A stretch of 64,000 bases of DNA from Citricoccus sp. K5 (GCF_902506195.1 NZ_LR732817.1:885147-949146); one strand, 5' to 3'; positions 36,282-46,600 are shown, numbered from the stretch's first letter. Numbers and translations are program-made. The notes: generated from the sequence alone by a model not told the origin.

Positions 36282-37670
36282 ATGGACCCCACCCAGATGA
36301 CCGCCGTCGAGCTCGTGGCCGCCTATGGGAGCCGGTCACTCTCACCCGTGGAGGCCACCACCGCGATCCTGGACCGGATCGAGACGGCGGACGGCGATCT
36401 CGGGGCCTACTGCCTCGTGGATGGTGACCGCGCCCTGGATCAGGCCCGCGCGTCCGAGGCCAGGTGGCTCAGTGACCACCCTCAGGGGCTCCTGGACGGC
36501 GTACCGGTCTCCATCAAGGACATCTTCCTCACGGACGGCTGGCCCACCCTACGGGGTTCCCGGTCCATCGATCCTGACCAGCCGTGGACGGTGGACTCGC
36601 CCGTCGCGGCCCGGCTCCGCGCGGACGGCATGGTCTTCCTCGGCAAGACCACGACGCCGGAGCTCGCCTGGAAGGCGGTCACGGACAGTCCGCTGACGGG
36701 CATCACCCGCAATCCCGCCGATCCGCGGTTGACCGCCGGCGGCTCCTCCGGTGGTTCTGCGGCCGCGGTGGCCGCTGGCATGGGGCCGTGTTCCGTGGGG
36801 ACCGACGGCGGCGGCAGCGTCCGCATCCCGGCCTCCTTCTGCGGCATCGTGGGCTTCAAGCCCACCCACGGGCGGATCCCGTTGTACCCGGCCAGTCCGT
36901 TCGGTCCGCTGGCCCATGCCGGGCCGATGACGCGCACGGTGGAGGACGCGGCCCTGATGATGGACATCCTGGCGCTGCCGGACCCCCGGGATCCCACCTC
37001 GCTGGCGCCGCCGCCACGGACCTTCCGCGGAGAATTCAACCGGGAGGTGGCCGGACTGCACGTGGCCTACTCGCGTGACCTCGGCTACGCGACCGTGGAC
37101 AGGGAGGTCGCGGCCGTGGTGGACGCGGTGGTGCGGCGGATCGACGAGGCGGGACTGCCCGTCACCGAGGCCGATCCAGGCTTCACGGATCCGATCGAGG
37201 CGTTCGAGGTGTTGTGGGCCAGCGGGGCCGCCACCCTGCTGGACACGATGGCCGCGACCTCGCCCGGCACCCGGGAGAAGGTCGACCCGGGTCTGGGCCG
37301 GGTCTGGGACCGGGGGGAGCGGATCAGCGCGGTCGAGTACCTCCGGGCCCGGGACGTCGCCGCACAGGCCGGGATCACGATGGGCTCCTTCCACGAGGAG
37401 CACAATGTGCTGCTCACCCCCGCCGTGGGGATCCCGGCGTTCGAGGCCGGGCACGAGGTCCCGCCCGGCAGCGGACTGGAGCGTTGGCCGCAGTGGGCGA
37501 CATTCAGCTTCCCGTTCAACCTCACCCAGCAGCCGGCCATCAGCATCCCCGTGGGCGTCACCGCCGCCGGGCTGCCCGCGGGGCTGCAGATCGTGGGTCC
37601 GCGGCACTCTGACGACCTTGTGCTGGCGGTCGCGCGGTTCGTGGAGTGGCTGCTGGAGCTGGAGCAGTAG
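36282..37670 (+). CDS. Amidase (amidase signature family)
   Basis: A 462-residue amidase. The Ser-cisSer-Lys triad is K79 (VSIKDIF), S155 (GGSSGGS) and S179 (GTDGGGSVRIPAS), with the standard 24-residue spacing between the serines. It hydrolyses an unknown carboxamide. ATG 36282 has GGGAG 6 nt upstream and gives the family-typical MDPTQMTAVELVAAYGSRSLSPVE; an in-frame ATG at 36192 would add 30 unconserved residues. It is divergent from the racemase pair and ends 3 nt before the convergent DUF3830 gene. Confidence 0.92.
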   Translation: MDPTQMTAVELVAAYGSRSLSPVEATTAILDRIETADGDLGAYCLVDGDRALDQARASEARWLSDHPQGLLDGVPVSIKDIFLTDGWPTLRGSRSIDPDQPWTVDSPVAARLRADGMVFLGKTTTPELAWKAVTDSPLTGITRNPADPRLTAGGSSGGSAAAVAAGMGPCSVGTDGGGSVRIPASFCGIVGFKPTHGRIPLYPASPFGPLAHAGPMTRTVEDAALMMDILALPDPRDPTSLAPPPRTFRGEFNREVAGLHVAYSRDLGYATVDREVAAVVDAVVRRIDEAGLPVTEADPGFTDPIEAFEVLWASGAATLLDTMAATSPGTREKVDPGLGRVWDRGERISAVEYLRARDVAAQAGITMGSFHEEHNVLLTPAVGIPAFEAGHEVPPGSGLERWPQWATFSFPFNLTQQPAISIPVGVTAAGLPAGLQIVGPRHSDDLVLAVARFVEWLLELEQ

Positions 37671-37673
37671 CCC

Positions 37674-38216
37674 CTACTCGCGCTCGAACACCAGCCGCTC
37701 GCCCGCGAATCCGTTCCGCCACAGGTCGTTGCAGGCCGCGGCCATGGCCTCGAGCCCGGTGCCGCCCGGTGAACCGTCTGGTGAACCGTCCGCGCCGTCC
37801 GGCCAGGCCACGACCGTGCCGAACACATTGCCCGGGACCCATCCGACGTCGCCGTTGAGGAGAAGGTTGTTCCGGTCGTAGAACAGGGCCAGGTCTGTGG
37901 CGCCCTGGTCCTCATGGGCGGTGGTGCCGGGCGCGTAGCCGTAGGCGGGGTTGCCGATCTCCCAGGGCTCGAAGTCGAACAGGCACACGTCCCCGGGGAC
38001 CGGCGTGACCGTGGGGTTCTCCCGCCGGGGCGCCGCCATGATGCGGGGCAGCAGGGCGTACACCTCGTTACGGGCGAACTTGGCGTGATAGGCGTCGCCG
38101 GCCAGCGGGAGGGCATCCCAGACGGCCGCACACGTGACCGGAGCGAGGTCGTCGAGCAGCCGGACCCGGCAGGAGACCTGGCGGGTGGCGAGCGTGAGGA
38201 TGAGGTGACGTGGCAT
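37674..38216 (-). CDS. DUF3830 family cyclophilin-like protein
   Basis: A 180-residue protein matching DUF3830, a cyclophilin-like-fold family of unknown function. Features include RLLDDLAPVTCAAVWDALPLAGDAYHAKFARNEVY near the N-terminus and the GDVCLFDFEPWEIGNPAYGYAPG segment. Genes of this family tend to lie beside amidohydrolases and Asp/Glu-racemase-type genes, as here. It follows the aminotransferase gene by 9 nt and shares its transcript. Confidence 0.75.
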   Translation of the reverse strand: MPRHLILTLATRQVSCRVRLLDDLAPVTCAAVWDALPLAGDAYHAKFARNEVYALLPRIMAAPRRENPTVTPVPGDVCLFDFEPWEIGNPAYGYAPGTTAHEDQGATDLALFYDRNNLLLNGDVGWVPGNVFGTVVAWPDGADGSPDGSPGGTGLEAMAAACNDLWRNGFAGERLVFERE

Positions 38217-38225
38217 CCGAATCCC

Positions 38226-39485
38226 CTAGATCTCCGCGAGGACCTCGGACCACAGGCCCAGCCCCTCGTCGATCTCCTCCGCGGTGACCACGAGCGGCGG
38301 GATCATCCGGACCACGTTCATGTAGGCGCCACACGTCAGCATCAGCAGGCCCTTGTCCGCCGCCACGGTCAGGGCGGCCTTGGCCCGGGCCGGATCGGGG
38401 GTGCCGTCGTCGTTGGTGAACTCGCTGCCCACCATCAGCCCCAGCCCACGGACGTCGCCGATCCCTGCGGCGCCGGGGGAGCCGGCCGCGGCAGCCGACC
38501 GCGCGCCGTCGAGCAATTGGGTGCCGCGTTCGGCGGCGTTGCCCACGAGCCCTTCGTCTTCGATCACCCGCAGGGTCGCGACGGCGGCCGCACAGGACAC
38601 GGCGTTGGCACCGTAGGTGCCCCCCTGGGACCCCGGCCAGGCGCGGGCCATCACCTCTTCGGTGGCGGCGATCCCGGACAGCGGGAAGCCGGATGCGATG
38701 CCCTTGGCGAAGGTGATGATGTCCGGGGAGACGTCGAAGTGCTGGTGCCCGAAGTACCGTCCGGTGCGGCCGAACCCGGTCTGGATCTCGTCCATGACCA
38801 GCAGGATGCCGTGCCGGTCCGCCCGCTCGCGCAGTCCGGCGAAGAAGGCGGTGTTCCCGGGGATGTAGCCCCCCTCGCCGAGGACCGGCTCCACGATGAA
38901 CGCGGCCGTCTCCTGCGGGGACGTCACGGTGGCGAAGAGGTAGTCCAGCTCCCGCAGGGCGAAGGCCGTGGCCTCCTCCTCGCTCCAGCCATAGCGGTAG
39001 GCGGTGGGGAACGGGGCGATGTGCACCCCGGACATCAGGGGACTGAACCCGGCGGAGAACCGCGTGCCGGAGGTGGTCATGGTCGAGGCGGCCACCGTGC
39101 GGCCGTGGAACCCGCCGTGGAACACGATGACGTTCGGCCGTGCGGTCGCCTGGCGGACCAGGCGCAGGGCCGCCTCCACGGCCTCGCTGCCGGAGTTCGC
39201 GAAGAACAGCGAGTCCAGGTGGTCCGGCAACACCCCAGCCAGCTCCTCCGTGAGCTCAAGGAGGGGCCGGTGCATGACGGTCGTGTACTGGCCGTGGATG
39301 AGGGAGGCCACCTGCTCCTGGGCGGCTGCCACCACGCGCGGATGGCAGTGGCCCGTGCTGACCACCCCGATGCCGGCGGTGAAGTCGAGGAACCGTCGCC
39401 CGTCCTGGTCGTAGAGGCAACTTCCGAGGGCATGGTCCACGATCACGGGACTGGCCTGCTTCAGGTGGGGTGACAACGCGGTCAT
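38226..39485 (-). CDS. gabT: Class III aminotransferase (GABA transaminase-like)
   Basis: A PLP-dependent omega-aminotransferase of 419 residues. The PLP lysine is K261 (TFAKGIASGFPLSG); D232 in VMDEIQTGFGRTG holds the pyridine nitrogen, and ANSGSEAVEAALRLVR (about 96-111) binds phosphate. It is closest in pattern to 4-aminobutyrate transaminases, but omega-amino acid or diamine substrates are also possible. GGAGG precedes the ATG. Divergent from the succinate-semialdehyde-type dehydrogenase, its natural partner. Confidence 0.85.
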   Translation of the reverse strand: MTALSPHLKQASPVIVDHALGSCLYDQDGRRFLDFTAGIGVVSTGHCHPRVVAAAQEQVASLIHGQYTTVMHRPLLELTEELAGVLPDHLDSLFFANSGSEAVEAALRLVRQATARPNVIVFHGGFHGRTVAASTMTTSGTRFSAGFSPLMSGVHIAPFPTAYRYGWSEEEATAFALRELDYLFATVTSPQETAAFIVEPVLGEGGYIPGNTAFFAGLRERADRHGILLVMDEIQTGFGRTGRYFGHQHFDVSPDIITFAKGIASGFPLSGIAATEEVMARAWPGSQGGTYGANAVSCAAAVATLRVIEDEGLVGNAAERGTQLLDGARSAAAAGSPGAAGIGDVRGLGLMVGSEFTNDDGTPDPARAKAALTVAADKGLLMLTCGAYMNVVRMIPPLVVTAEEIDEGLGLWSEVLAEI

Positions 39486-39596
39486 AGATGAGCCTCCGGT
39501 GTGAGGAGTGGGTACTGGGTCGGTGGCTGCGGTTGGGTGTTGACAGTACTTCTACGATGGGCTGACCGGCAAGGATCCACGACGCGGAGGCAGCCC

Positions 39597-41069
39597 ATGC
39601 GCCAGTCAACCCCCTCTTCAACCACCGAGGCCGAGGCCATCGCCTCCGTGCCGACCGGCCTGTTCGCCGGCGGCCGGTGGCAGACCACCGCCCGGACCAT
39701 GCCCGTGGAGGACCCGTCCACGGGAGAGGTCCTCACCGAGGTGGCCGACGCCAGCCCGGAGGAGGCCGCCAGCGCCCTGGATGCCGCGGCGAGGGCCCAG
39801 GCCGACTGGGCTGCGACCGCGCCACGGCAGCGCAGCGAGATCCTGAGCCGGGCGCACCGGCTCATGATGGAGGAGACCGACCGGCTGGCCCTGGTCATGA
39901 CCCTGGAGATGGGCAAGCCCCTGGCCGAGGCCCGCGGTGAGGTGGCCTACGCCGCTGAGTTCTTCCGCTGGTTCGCTGAGGAGGCGGTGCGGATCGACGG
40001 CGGCTACATGACCGCCCCGGCCGGCGACTCCCGCTTCCTGGTGGCCCGCGAGCCGGTGGGACCCTGCATCCTGATCACGCCGTGGAACTTCCCCCTGGCC
40101 ATGGGGACCCGCAAGATCGGCCCGGCGCTGGCCGCCGGTTGCACCTGCGTGATCAAGCCCGCCTCCCACACCCCGCTGTCCATCCTGGCCCTGGCCGAGA
40201 TCCTCGTCCGCGCCGGAGTGCCGGACGGAGTGGTCAACGTGGTCACCACGAAGCGCAGCAATGACGTGATGACCCCCCTGATCCTCGACCCGAGGTCCCG
40301 CAAGCTGTCCTTCACCGGCTCCACCGAGGTGGGCAAGGGACTGCTCGAACTCGCCGCGAAGACCGTCATGCGCACCTCGATGGAACTGGGCGGCAACGCC
40401 CCGTTCCTGGTCTTCGAGGATGCCGACCTGGACGCCGCCGTGGAGGGGGCGATGCAGGCCAAGATGCGCAACATCGGCCAGGCCTGCACCGCCGCCAACC
40501 GCATCCTGGTCCAGCGCTCGGTGGCCGCGGACTTCGCCGATCGGCTCACCCGGCGCATGGCCGAGCTGCCGCTCGGGCGCGGCGTGGATGACGGTGTGGT
40601 CGTGGGGCCGCTCATCAACGCCGGGGCCGTGGACAAGGTCACCGAACTCGTGCGCGACGCCGTCGGGCGCGGGGCTGAGGTGCAGCTGGGCGGCCAGGCC
40701 GTGGACCGGCCGGGTCACTATTTTCCGGCGACGGTGCTCACCGGGGTGCCGGCCGACGCCGAGATGTGCAGTGCCGAGATCTTCGGTCCCGTGGCCGCGC
40801 TCTCCGAGTTCGACACCGAGGAGGAGGCCGTGGCGATCGCCAACGACACCCCCTACGGGCTGGTCTCGTACCTCTACACCACCGACCTGGCGCGAGGCTT
40901 CCGCGTCAGCCACGCACTGGAGACGGGGATGGTCGGGCTCAACCGCGGGGTGGTCTCCAACCCGGCGGCACCCTTCGGCGGTGTCAAGGAGTCCGGGGTG
41001 GGCCGCGAGGGCGGATTCAGCGGCATCGACGAGTTCCTGGAGACGAAGTACATCAGCGTCGGACTCTGA
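39597..41069 (+). CDS. gabD: Succinate-semialdehyde dehydrogenase-like aldehyde dehydrogenase
   Basis: An aldehyde dehydrogenase of 490 residues, GabD-like. The catalytic residues are E263 (MELGGNAPFLVFEDADLDAA) and C297 (NIGQACTAANRILV); TPWNFPLAM and FTGSTEVGKGLL bind the cofactor. With the adjacent transaminase it would take an omega-amino acid to a dicarboxylate such as succinate. CGGAGG lies 6 nt before ATG 39597. Its stop codon lies inside a 13-bp tandem repeat. Confidence 0.9.
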   Translation: MRQSTPSSTTEAEAIASVPTGLFAGGRWQTTARTMPVEDPSTGEVLTEVADASPEEAASALDAAARAQADWAATAPRQRSEILSRAHRLMMEETDRLALVMTLEMGKPLAEARGEVAYAAEFFRWFAEEAVRIDGGYMTAPAGDSRFLVAREPVGPCILITPWNFPLAMGTRKIGPALAAGCTCVIKPASHTPLSILALAEILVRAGVPDGVVNVVTTKRSNDVMTPLILDPRSRKLSFTGSTEVGKGLLELAAKTVMRTSMELGGNAPFLVFEDADLDAAVEGAMQAKMRNIGQACTAANRILVQRSVAADFADRLTRRMAELPLGRGVDDGVVVGPLINAGAVDKVTELVRDAVGRGAEVQLGGQAVDRPGHYFPATVLTGVPADAEMCSAEIFGPVAALSEFDTEEEAVAIANDTPYGLVSYLYTTDLARGFRVSHALETGMVGLNRGVVSNPAAPFGGVKESGVGREGGFSGIDEFLETKYISVGL

Positions 41070-41110
41070 TGCCGGACTCTGATGCCGGCCTCTGATACCA
41101 GCCCTCTGAT
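41063..41110 (+). repeat. 13-bp tandem repeat containing the gabD-like stop codon
   Basis: ACTCTGATGCCGG occurs twice perfectly (41063-41088), then as CCTCTGATACCAG (41089-41101) and a partial CCCTCTGAT. Each copy carries a TGA, but 13 is not a multiple of three, so copies place it in different frames. Confidence 0.8.
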
Positions 41111-41121
41111 CGCGCTCCGGC

Positions 41122-42258
41122 TCAGCTGGTCGCGGCGATCCATCGCTCCGCGGCCTCGGCCACGATCTCCCGCTCGCCGATCCATGCCGGAACGGCGGCG
41201 TCGGGGAAGATGCCCATCCCGTAGCGGGCCCCGAGGAGCTGGCCGGCCAGGGAGGCGGTCGAATCGGAATCGCCGCCGTGGTTGACGGCCAGGTGCAGGG
41301 CCGCCCGGAGATGCAGGGGTGCTAGCGCCTGGATGTCCGCGTCCACCGCGGTGTCGCCACCGTCAGTCACCAGCGCGGCGTAGACCGCGATGGCCAAGGC
41401 CTCCTCGGCCACCCAGCCCTCGCCCAACTCAGTCGGAACAGAACTTGACCCGCTCGATGCGCCAGCCTTGTCAGATCCGTCAGATCCGCGAGTCCCGGCC
41501 AGAGCGACAGCCGCACGGACCGCCGCGGCCGTGCCGCCGTCGTCGGGCACGGTGTCCAGCCACTCCAGCGCGGCGGTGACGGACGCGTCAAGCGCGTGCC
41601 CGGCCATGAGCCGGGAGATCATCAGGCCGAAGGCGGCGGCAGAGGTCCAGGCTGCGGGGTGACCGTGGGTCAGGACGGCGCCACGGCGGGCGAGGGACAC
41701 GACCATGGTGTCCTCCAGCCCGGGGACCATGCCGTAGGGGGCCGAGCGCATGACGGTCCCGCAGCCCTTCGACTCTGGGTTCTGCGGCTGGTGGGGCAGG
41801 CCCATGTCCCGCGACGACAGGCCGGACAGGCAGGCTTTGCCGGGGGCCCGGCGCACGTGCATCTCCGGGTGCTCCTCGAGCCAGCGAGTGGGCGGCTCGG
41901 GGGCTCCCTCAGGGAGGGTGCCGGTCTGGGTGCGGTACCAGCGCAGGCAGGAGAGCCACACGCAGGCGGCGGGATCGGCCATGGAGCCCTCGTTGGCCCA
42001 CTCGATCCAGTCCAGCAGTCCGTCGAGGACGAAGAGCGTCATCTGCGTGTCGTCGCTGATGGGGACCGTCCCGCCCGCGCGGATGGCGGGGACCTGGAGG
42101 GGGTGCGTCAGCCCGCCGTCACCGTGCTCGGCACGGATCTGCGCCAGCGAGGAGAACTCGACGGTGTATCCCAGGGCGTCCCCGGCGGCACCGCCGGACA
42201 GCAGGCCCAGCACCCGTGAGGGGTAGGAGGGGGAGGACGGCGCGGCGGATTCGCTCAT
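41122..42258 (-). CDS. ADP-ribosylglycohydrolase family protein (DraG-like)
   Basis: A 378-residue protein that by family removes ADP-ribose from proteins or other acceptors. Metal-binding motifs are SGGAAGDALGYTVEF (start of the domain), ISDDTQMTLFVLDGLL and HGGDSDSTASLAGQLLGA. A Ser/Asp/Gly-rich insert lies at about residues 270-290. ATG 42258 is chosen because TACGAT ends 7 nt before it; in-frame sequence extends upstream across the sbcD promoter without conservation. Confidence 0.88.
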   Translation of the reverse strand: MSESAAPSSPSYPSRVLGLLSGGAAGDALGYTVEFSSLAQIRAEHGDGGLTHPLQVPAIRAGGTVPISDDTQMTLFVLDGLLDWIEWANEGSMADPAACVWLSCLRWYRTQTGTLPEGAPEPPTRWLEEHPEMHVRRAPGKACLSGLSSRDMGLPHQPQNPESKGCGTVMRSAPYGMVPGLEDTMVVSLARRGAVLTHGHPAAWTSAAAFGLMISRLMAGHALDASVTAALEWLDTVPDDGGTAAAVRAAVALAGTRGSDGSDKAGASSGSSSVPTELGEGWVAEEALAIAVYAALVTDGGDTAVDADIQALAPLHLRAALHLAVNHGGDSDSTASLAGQLLGARYGMGIFPDAAVPAWIGEREIVAEAAERWIAATS

Positions 42259-42265
42259 GACCTCC

Positions 42266-42271
42266 ATCGTA
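42266..42271 (-). promoter_or_regulatory. -10 box of the ADP-ribosylglycohydrolase gene (leaderless)
   Basis: TACGAT on the minus strand, 7 nt before ATG 42258; it overlaps an in-frame ATG at 42267. Confidence 0.55.
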
Positions 42272-42375
42272 GGCACTGCCTGAGGCATCGCAGGACCGCC
42301 TCGCTGGACCGCATCGCAGGACCACAACGGCAGGACCAGGTGTGGAGAAGTGCCCAGCGCGTCCCGGGCGACGGA

Positions 42376-42381
42376 TAGCGT
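42376..42381 (+). promoter_or_regulatory. -10 box of sbcDC (leaderless)
   Basis: TAGCGT ends 7 nt before the sbcD ATG at 42389. The box is identical to that of the ABC transporter operon at 16995. Confidence 0.6.
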
Positions 42382-42388
42382 GGTGTCC

Positions 42389-43654
42389 ATGTTGATCCTG
42401 CACACCTCTGACTGGCATCTGGGCCGCTCGTTCCACGGAACCGGACTGCTCCAGGCACAGCGTGAGGTCCTCGGCCAGATGGCGGCCACGGTTCGGGAAC
42501 GGGGCGTGGACCTGGTCCTGGTGTCCGGGGACGTGTATGACCGTGCCCTGCCCGCCGCTGACGCCGTGGAGATCCTCGACCGGGCCCTTGCGGAGCTGGT
42601 GAGCGCCGGGGCGGTCGTGGTGCTGACGAGCGGAAATCACGATTCCGCCATCCGGCTGGGCTTCGGCGGCCACCTCATGGGCGCCTCCGGGGTGCACTTC
42701 CGGACGCGGATGGACCAGGTCACCGCACCGGTGGTGCTGGATGATCCCGACGGCGGCCTGGTCGCCGTCTACGGTGTGCCCTACCTCGAACCCCGGCACG
42801 CCGGCCAGGTGTGGGAGGTGGATCCGAACCACACGGCGGTCACGGCAGAGGCGGTGCGCAGGATCCACGAGGACGCCGATACGCGGTTCGGCAGCCAGGA
42901 TCAGGAGGCCGCCGTGATCGCCATGGCCCATCTCTTCGCTGCGGGCGGTGCCGGCTCGGACAGTGAGCGGGACATCGGCGCGGACCTCCCGCAGGGCGAG
43001 GCGCCCGAGGAACAGGCGCCCGAGGAACAAGAGTGGCAGGCGGACTGCCCATCGGAGGAGTTACTGGTGGGCACCCTCGGCCAGGTGCCGGTCTCGGTCT
43101 TCGAGGGAATCGACTACGTGGCGCTGGGCCACCTGCATGGTCGCCAGCGGATGGCGGAGACGGTGCGGTACTCGGGATCGCCGCTGCCGTACTCCTTCTC
43201 CGAGGCCAACCACACCAAGGGTGGGCTGCTCGTGAGGACGGCCGGAGGCTCGGTGACGGGCGTCGAGACCGTGGACTGGTCCGCCGGGAGGAAGCTTGCC
43301 GTCCTGCGTGGACGGATCGAGGACCTGATGGACGATCCGGACCACGCGTGGGCGGAGGACCGCTGGTGCCAGATCACCGTCACGGACCCGGTGCGCCCCC
43401 CGCAGGCCTACCGCCGGCTCAAGGAGCGCTTCGACGGACTGCTGAACTTCGTCCTCGATCCTGACGTCGGCGCCGCTGCGAGGAAGTCGACCTACGCCGC
43501 CCGGCTGGCGGCCGCGACCTCGGACCTCGAGGTGTGCACCGGATTCGTGGAGCATGTGCGGCAGCGCCCGGCATCCGCGTCCGAGACAGCGCTGTTGACG
43601 ACCGCGTTGGCGGAGAGCCGGAACGAGCTTGAGGACGAGGGGAGTGCCGCATGA
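42389..43654 (+). CDS. sbcD: Exonuclease SbcCD subunit D
   Basis: Mre11-type nuclease, 421 residues, that opens hairpin and blocked DNA ends with SbcC. The phosphoesterase metal motifs are HTSDWHLGRSF, VSGDVYDRA, TSGNHDS and ALGHLHGRQ. There is a Glu/Gln/Ala-rich insert with an EEQAPEEQ repeat near residue 215. The stop overlaps the sbcC start (ATGA). Confidence 0.95.
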   Translation: MLILHTSDWHLGRSFHGTGLLQAQREVLGQMAATVRERGVDLVLVSGDVYDRALPAADAVEILDRALAELVSAGAVVVLTSGNHDSAIRLGFGGHLMGASGVHFRTRMDQVTAPVVLDDPDGGLVAVYGVPYLEPRHAGQVWEVDPNHTAVTAEAVRRIHEDADTRFGSQDQEAAVIAMAHLFAAGGAGSDSERDIGADLPQGEAPEEQAPEEQEWQADCPSEELLVGTLGQVPVSVFEGIDYVALGHLHGRQRMAETVRYSGSPLPYSFSEANHTKGGLLVRTAGGSVTGVETVDWSAGRKLAVLRGRIEDLMDDPDHAWAEDRWCQITVTDPVRPPQAYRRLKERFDGLLNFVLDPDVGAAARKSTYAARLAAATSDLEVCTGFVEHVRQRPASASETALLTTALAESRNELEDEGSAA

Positions 43655-46600
43655 GGATCCATCGACTCGAGCTGCAGGCATTCGGGCCCTTCGCCGGACG
43701 GGAGGCCATCGACTTCTCCGAACTCAACGAGGCCGGACTGTTCCTGCTCGACGGCCCCACCGGTGCCGGAAAATCCACTGTGCTGGCCGGTATCTGCTTC
43801 GCGCTCTACGGAACGGTCCCCGGTGGCCGGAGCGCCGAGGGGCTGGCGAGCACCCAGTCCCCGATCGGGATGCGGCCCGAGGTCCTGTTGGACTTCACCA
43901 TTGGCGCCCGGAACTTCGAGGTCCTGCGGTGGCCGAAGTACCGGCGTCGGGCCAAGCGGCAACGCCAGGGCGACGCCGGCATCAGCCTGACCGAGGAGAA
44001 GGCCGGTGCGGTGCTCCGTGAGTTACGGGACGGTGAGTGGGCCGAGGTCTCCGTGCGGGCGGACGAGATCGGCCAGCTGCTGCGCCAGGAGCTCTACCTC
44101 GACGCCGAGCAGTTCATGCGCGTCGTGCTGCTGCCCCAGGGGGAGTTCGCCGCCTTCCTGAGGGCCGGCTCCCAGGAGAAGGAGACGCTGCTGCGCAAGC
44201 TTTTCGGCACGGGCCGGTATGACGGGGTCGCGACGTCCCTGGCCACACGGCAGCAGGCTCTGGAACAAGCTGCGCGGCGGGACCGGGATCGCGTGGCCAC
44301 GGCCCGTCAGGATCTCCTGTATTCGCTGCACGACGGTCTGGGGGCGGGCTGGTGGGGGTCCGAGGCCGAGCCGGAGGGGTGGCCGGACACCGAGCTCGTG
44401 TCCCAGTCGACGACCTCCGTGGCCGCCGCCCTGGAGAACTCCCGGACCGCACGCCATGACGCCGTGGTGGAGGCGTCCCGTGCACAACGGGCCCTGGACG
44501 CGGTGAGCCGGACCCGGCAGGACCTGCAGGCTGCACAGGCCTGGGCAGACCGGACCAGCCGCCACGAGGAGACGAGGGAATCCACGGTTTCCGCCAGGTC
44601 TGCCGTCGAACAGCACCGGGCGGCAGTGCCCGTGAACCGCAGGGCCACGGAGGCCCGGGCGGCCGAGGACGCCCACCGGGAGCATCGTGCGGCTCTGGAC
44701 CGTGCCCTGGAACGGGCGTGGGCCGATGAACGGTGCCTGGCATGGGACCGAGTCTGGGGCCGGGCCGGGGACGGGGGCCGGGCCGGGGACGGGGACCAGG
44801 CCGGGGCTGGGGCCAGGGACGAGACCCCGACCGGCCTGGCCTCCCGATTCGACGACCTGCGCCAACAGGCCGAACGGGACCTCAACCGGCTGGCCGACCG
44901 CGAGCGGGACGCCGCAGCCCTGACCCGGGCCGAGGGGGAGCGCGCCCGGCTGGTCGACTCCATCGAGGTCTCGACCCGCACGGCCACTTCAGCTGAGACC
45001 GAACGGGACGTCCTGGTGGCAGCGCAGCGAAGCCTGCACCAGCGCCTCGAGGACCTGGCCAGTCCGGCCGCGGGCCTGGGCCCCGCCCGGTTACTGCTCG
45101 AGCAGGCCACCGCCCAAAAGGAAGCAGCGCTGGCCCATGAGCGGGACCACCACGCCAGGGCGGCCGCCGAGGATTCCCTGCGGACTGCCACCGATCAGGC
45201 CCAGGCCGCCGTGGATGCCTGGCAGGACGTCGTCGAGCGGCGGCTGGCCGGGGCCGCCTCACTGCTGGCGGCTGCCTTGCAGGACGGCGAGGCGTGTCAG
45301 GTGTGCGGCTCCGTGGACCACCCATCCCCGGCGGCCCCGGGAGGCTCCGAGATCTCCGCCGAGGCCCAGGACCGGGCCCGTCAGGACATGGACGAGCTCA
45401 CCGCAGCTCGACGGCGCGCTGAGGCCGCCGTGGACGAGGCGCGCCGGACGGCCGAATCCAGCCGGCTGGCCTCGGCCGGCCTGTCGCCCCAGGACGCCGA
45501 GGTTGCTCTGGGCCGGGCGCAGGATGCGGTGTCTGCCGCACAGCAAGCAGCCCGGGACCTCGAGGCGGCCCGTACCGCCGTGCGGCAGAACGAGAAGGAC
45601 CAGCTGGCCCAGGCCAAGGCCGCCGAGAAGGCCCGCGGAGACCTTGCTGCGGCGCAGACCCGGTTGACGACGGCGGACGAGGAGATCGACCGCCTCCGCC
45701 GGGTGGTGGCAGACGCCTTGGACGGCCGGACCGACCTGGGCGAGGTGCGTCGGGAACTGGAGACGTCCAAGCAACTCGTGGACGCTGTGGTCGCCGCTGC
45801 GGCTGCTGAATCCACACACCGGTCATTGGCCCTTCAGGCCGCCGAGCACCTCTCCGTTGAGCTGGGGGCGAGTCCATTCGCGACGGTCGAGGACGTTCGT
45901 GCCGCCGTGCTGCCGTCCGAGGAGGAGACGCGGCTCTCGGCTTGCGTCCGGGACTGGGACCACGAGGAGGCACGTCTGGCCGAACTGGCTGCCAGTGAGC
46001 CGGTGCAACGCGGACGTGAGCTTCTCCGGGCCGGCGTCGAACCGCCGTCGGAGCAGGAGGTGTCACAGTTCGAGGCCGCCCTGGACGCCGCCACGCAGGA
46101 TCGTGATGCCGCAGGCGAACGGGTCGGCCTGCTGGAGTCACTGCACCGGCAGACGGTCCGGCAGACCGGCGTGCTGACTGAGGTCGCCGGGCGCTCCGCC
46201 GGCCAGGTGGCGGACCTCGAAGAGACGGAGGGGCTGCTCAGGCTCGTCCGCGGCGCGGGGGAGAACTCCTACAAGATGACTCTCGGCAGTTATGTGCTGG
46301 CCGGTCGCCTGGAGGAGGTGGTCGCAGCCGCCACGGAACGGCTCCTGGGCATGACCCAGGGGCGGTACGAGCTGCGCCACGACGACTCGGCCCGGGGCCG
46401 CGGCATCCGCGGGCTCGACATCACGGTGTTCGACCGGTACACCGAGGACGAGCGGGCCGCCTCGACCCTGTCCGGCGGGGAGACGTTCATGGCCTCGCTG
46501 GCCCTGGCCTTGGGACTGGCGGACACCGTTCAGGCCGAGGCCGGGGGCGTGGACATGGACACCCTGTTCGTGGACGAGGGCTTCGGATCCCTGGACAGCG

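Noticed and set aside
36202-36303. A short frame starting at ATG 36202 before the amidase gene, considered as a regulatory upstream peptide.
   Set aside because: It overlaps the amidase start out of frame, has no ribosome binding site and no notable codon content.
39540-39558. TTGACA at 39540-39545 with TACGAT at 39553-39558 as a promoter of the gabD-like gene.
   Set aside because: The spacer is only 7 bp. The TTGACA is perfect, but no -10 lies at 16-19 bp, so I do not annotate a promoter here.
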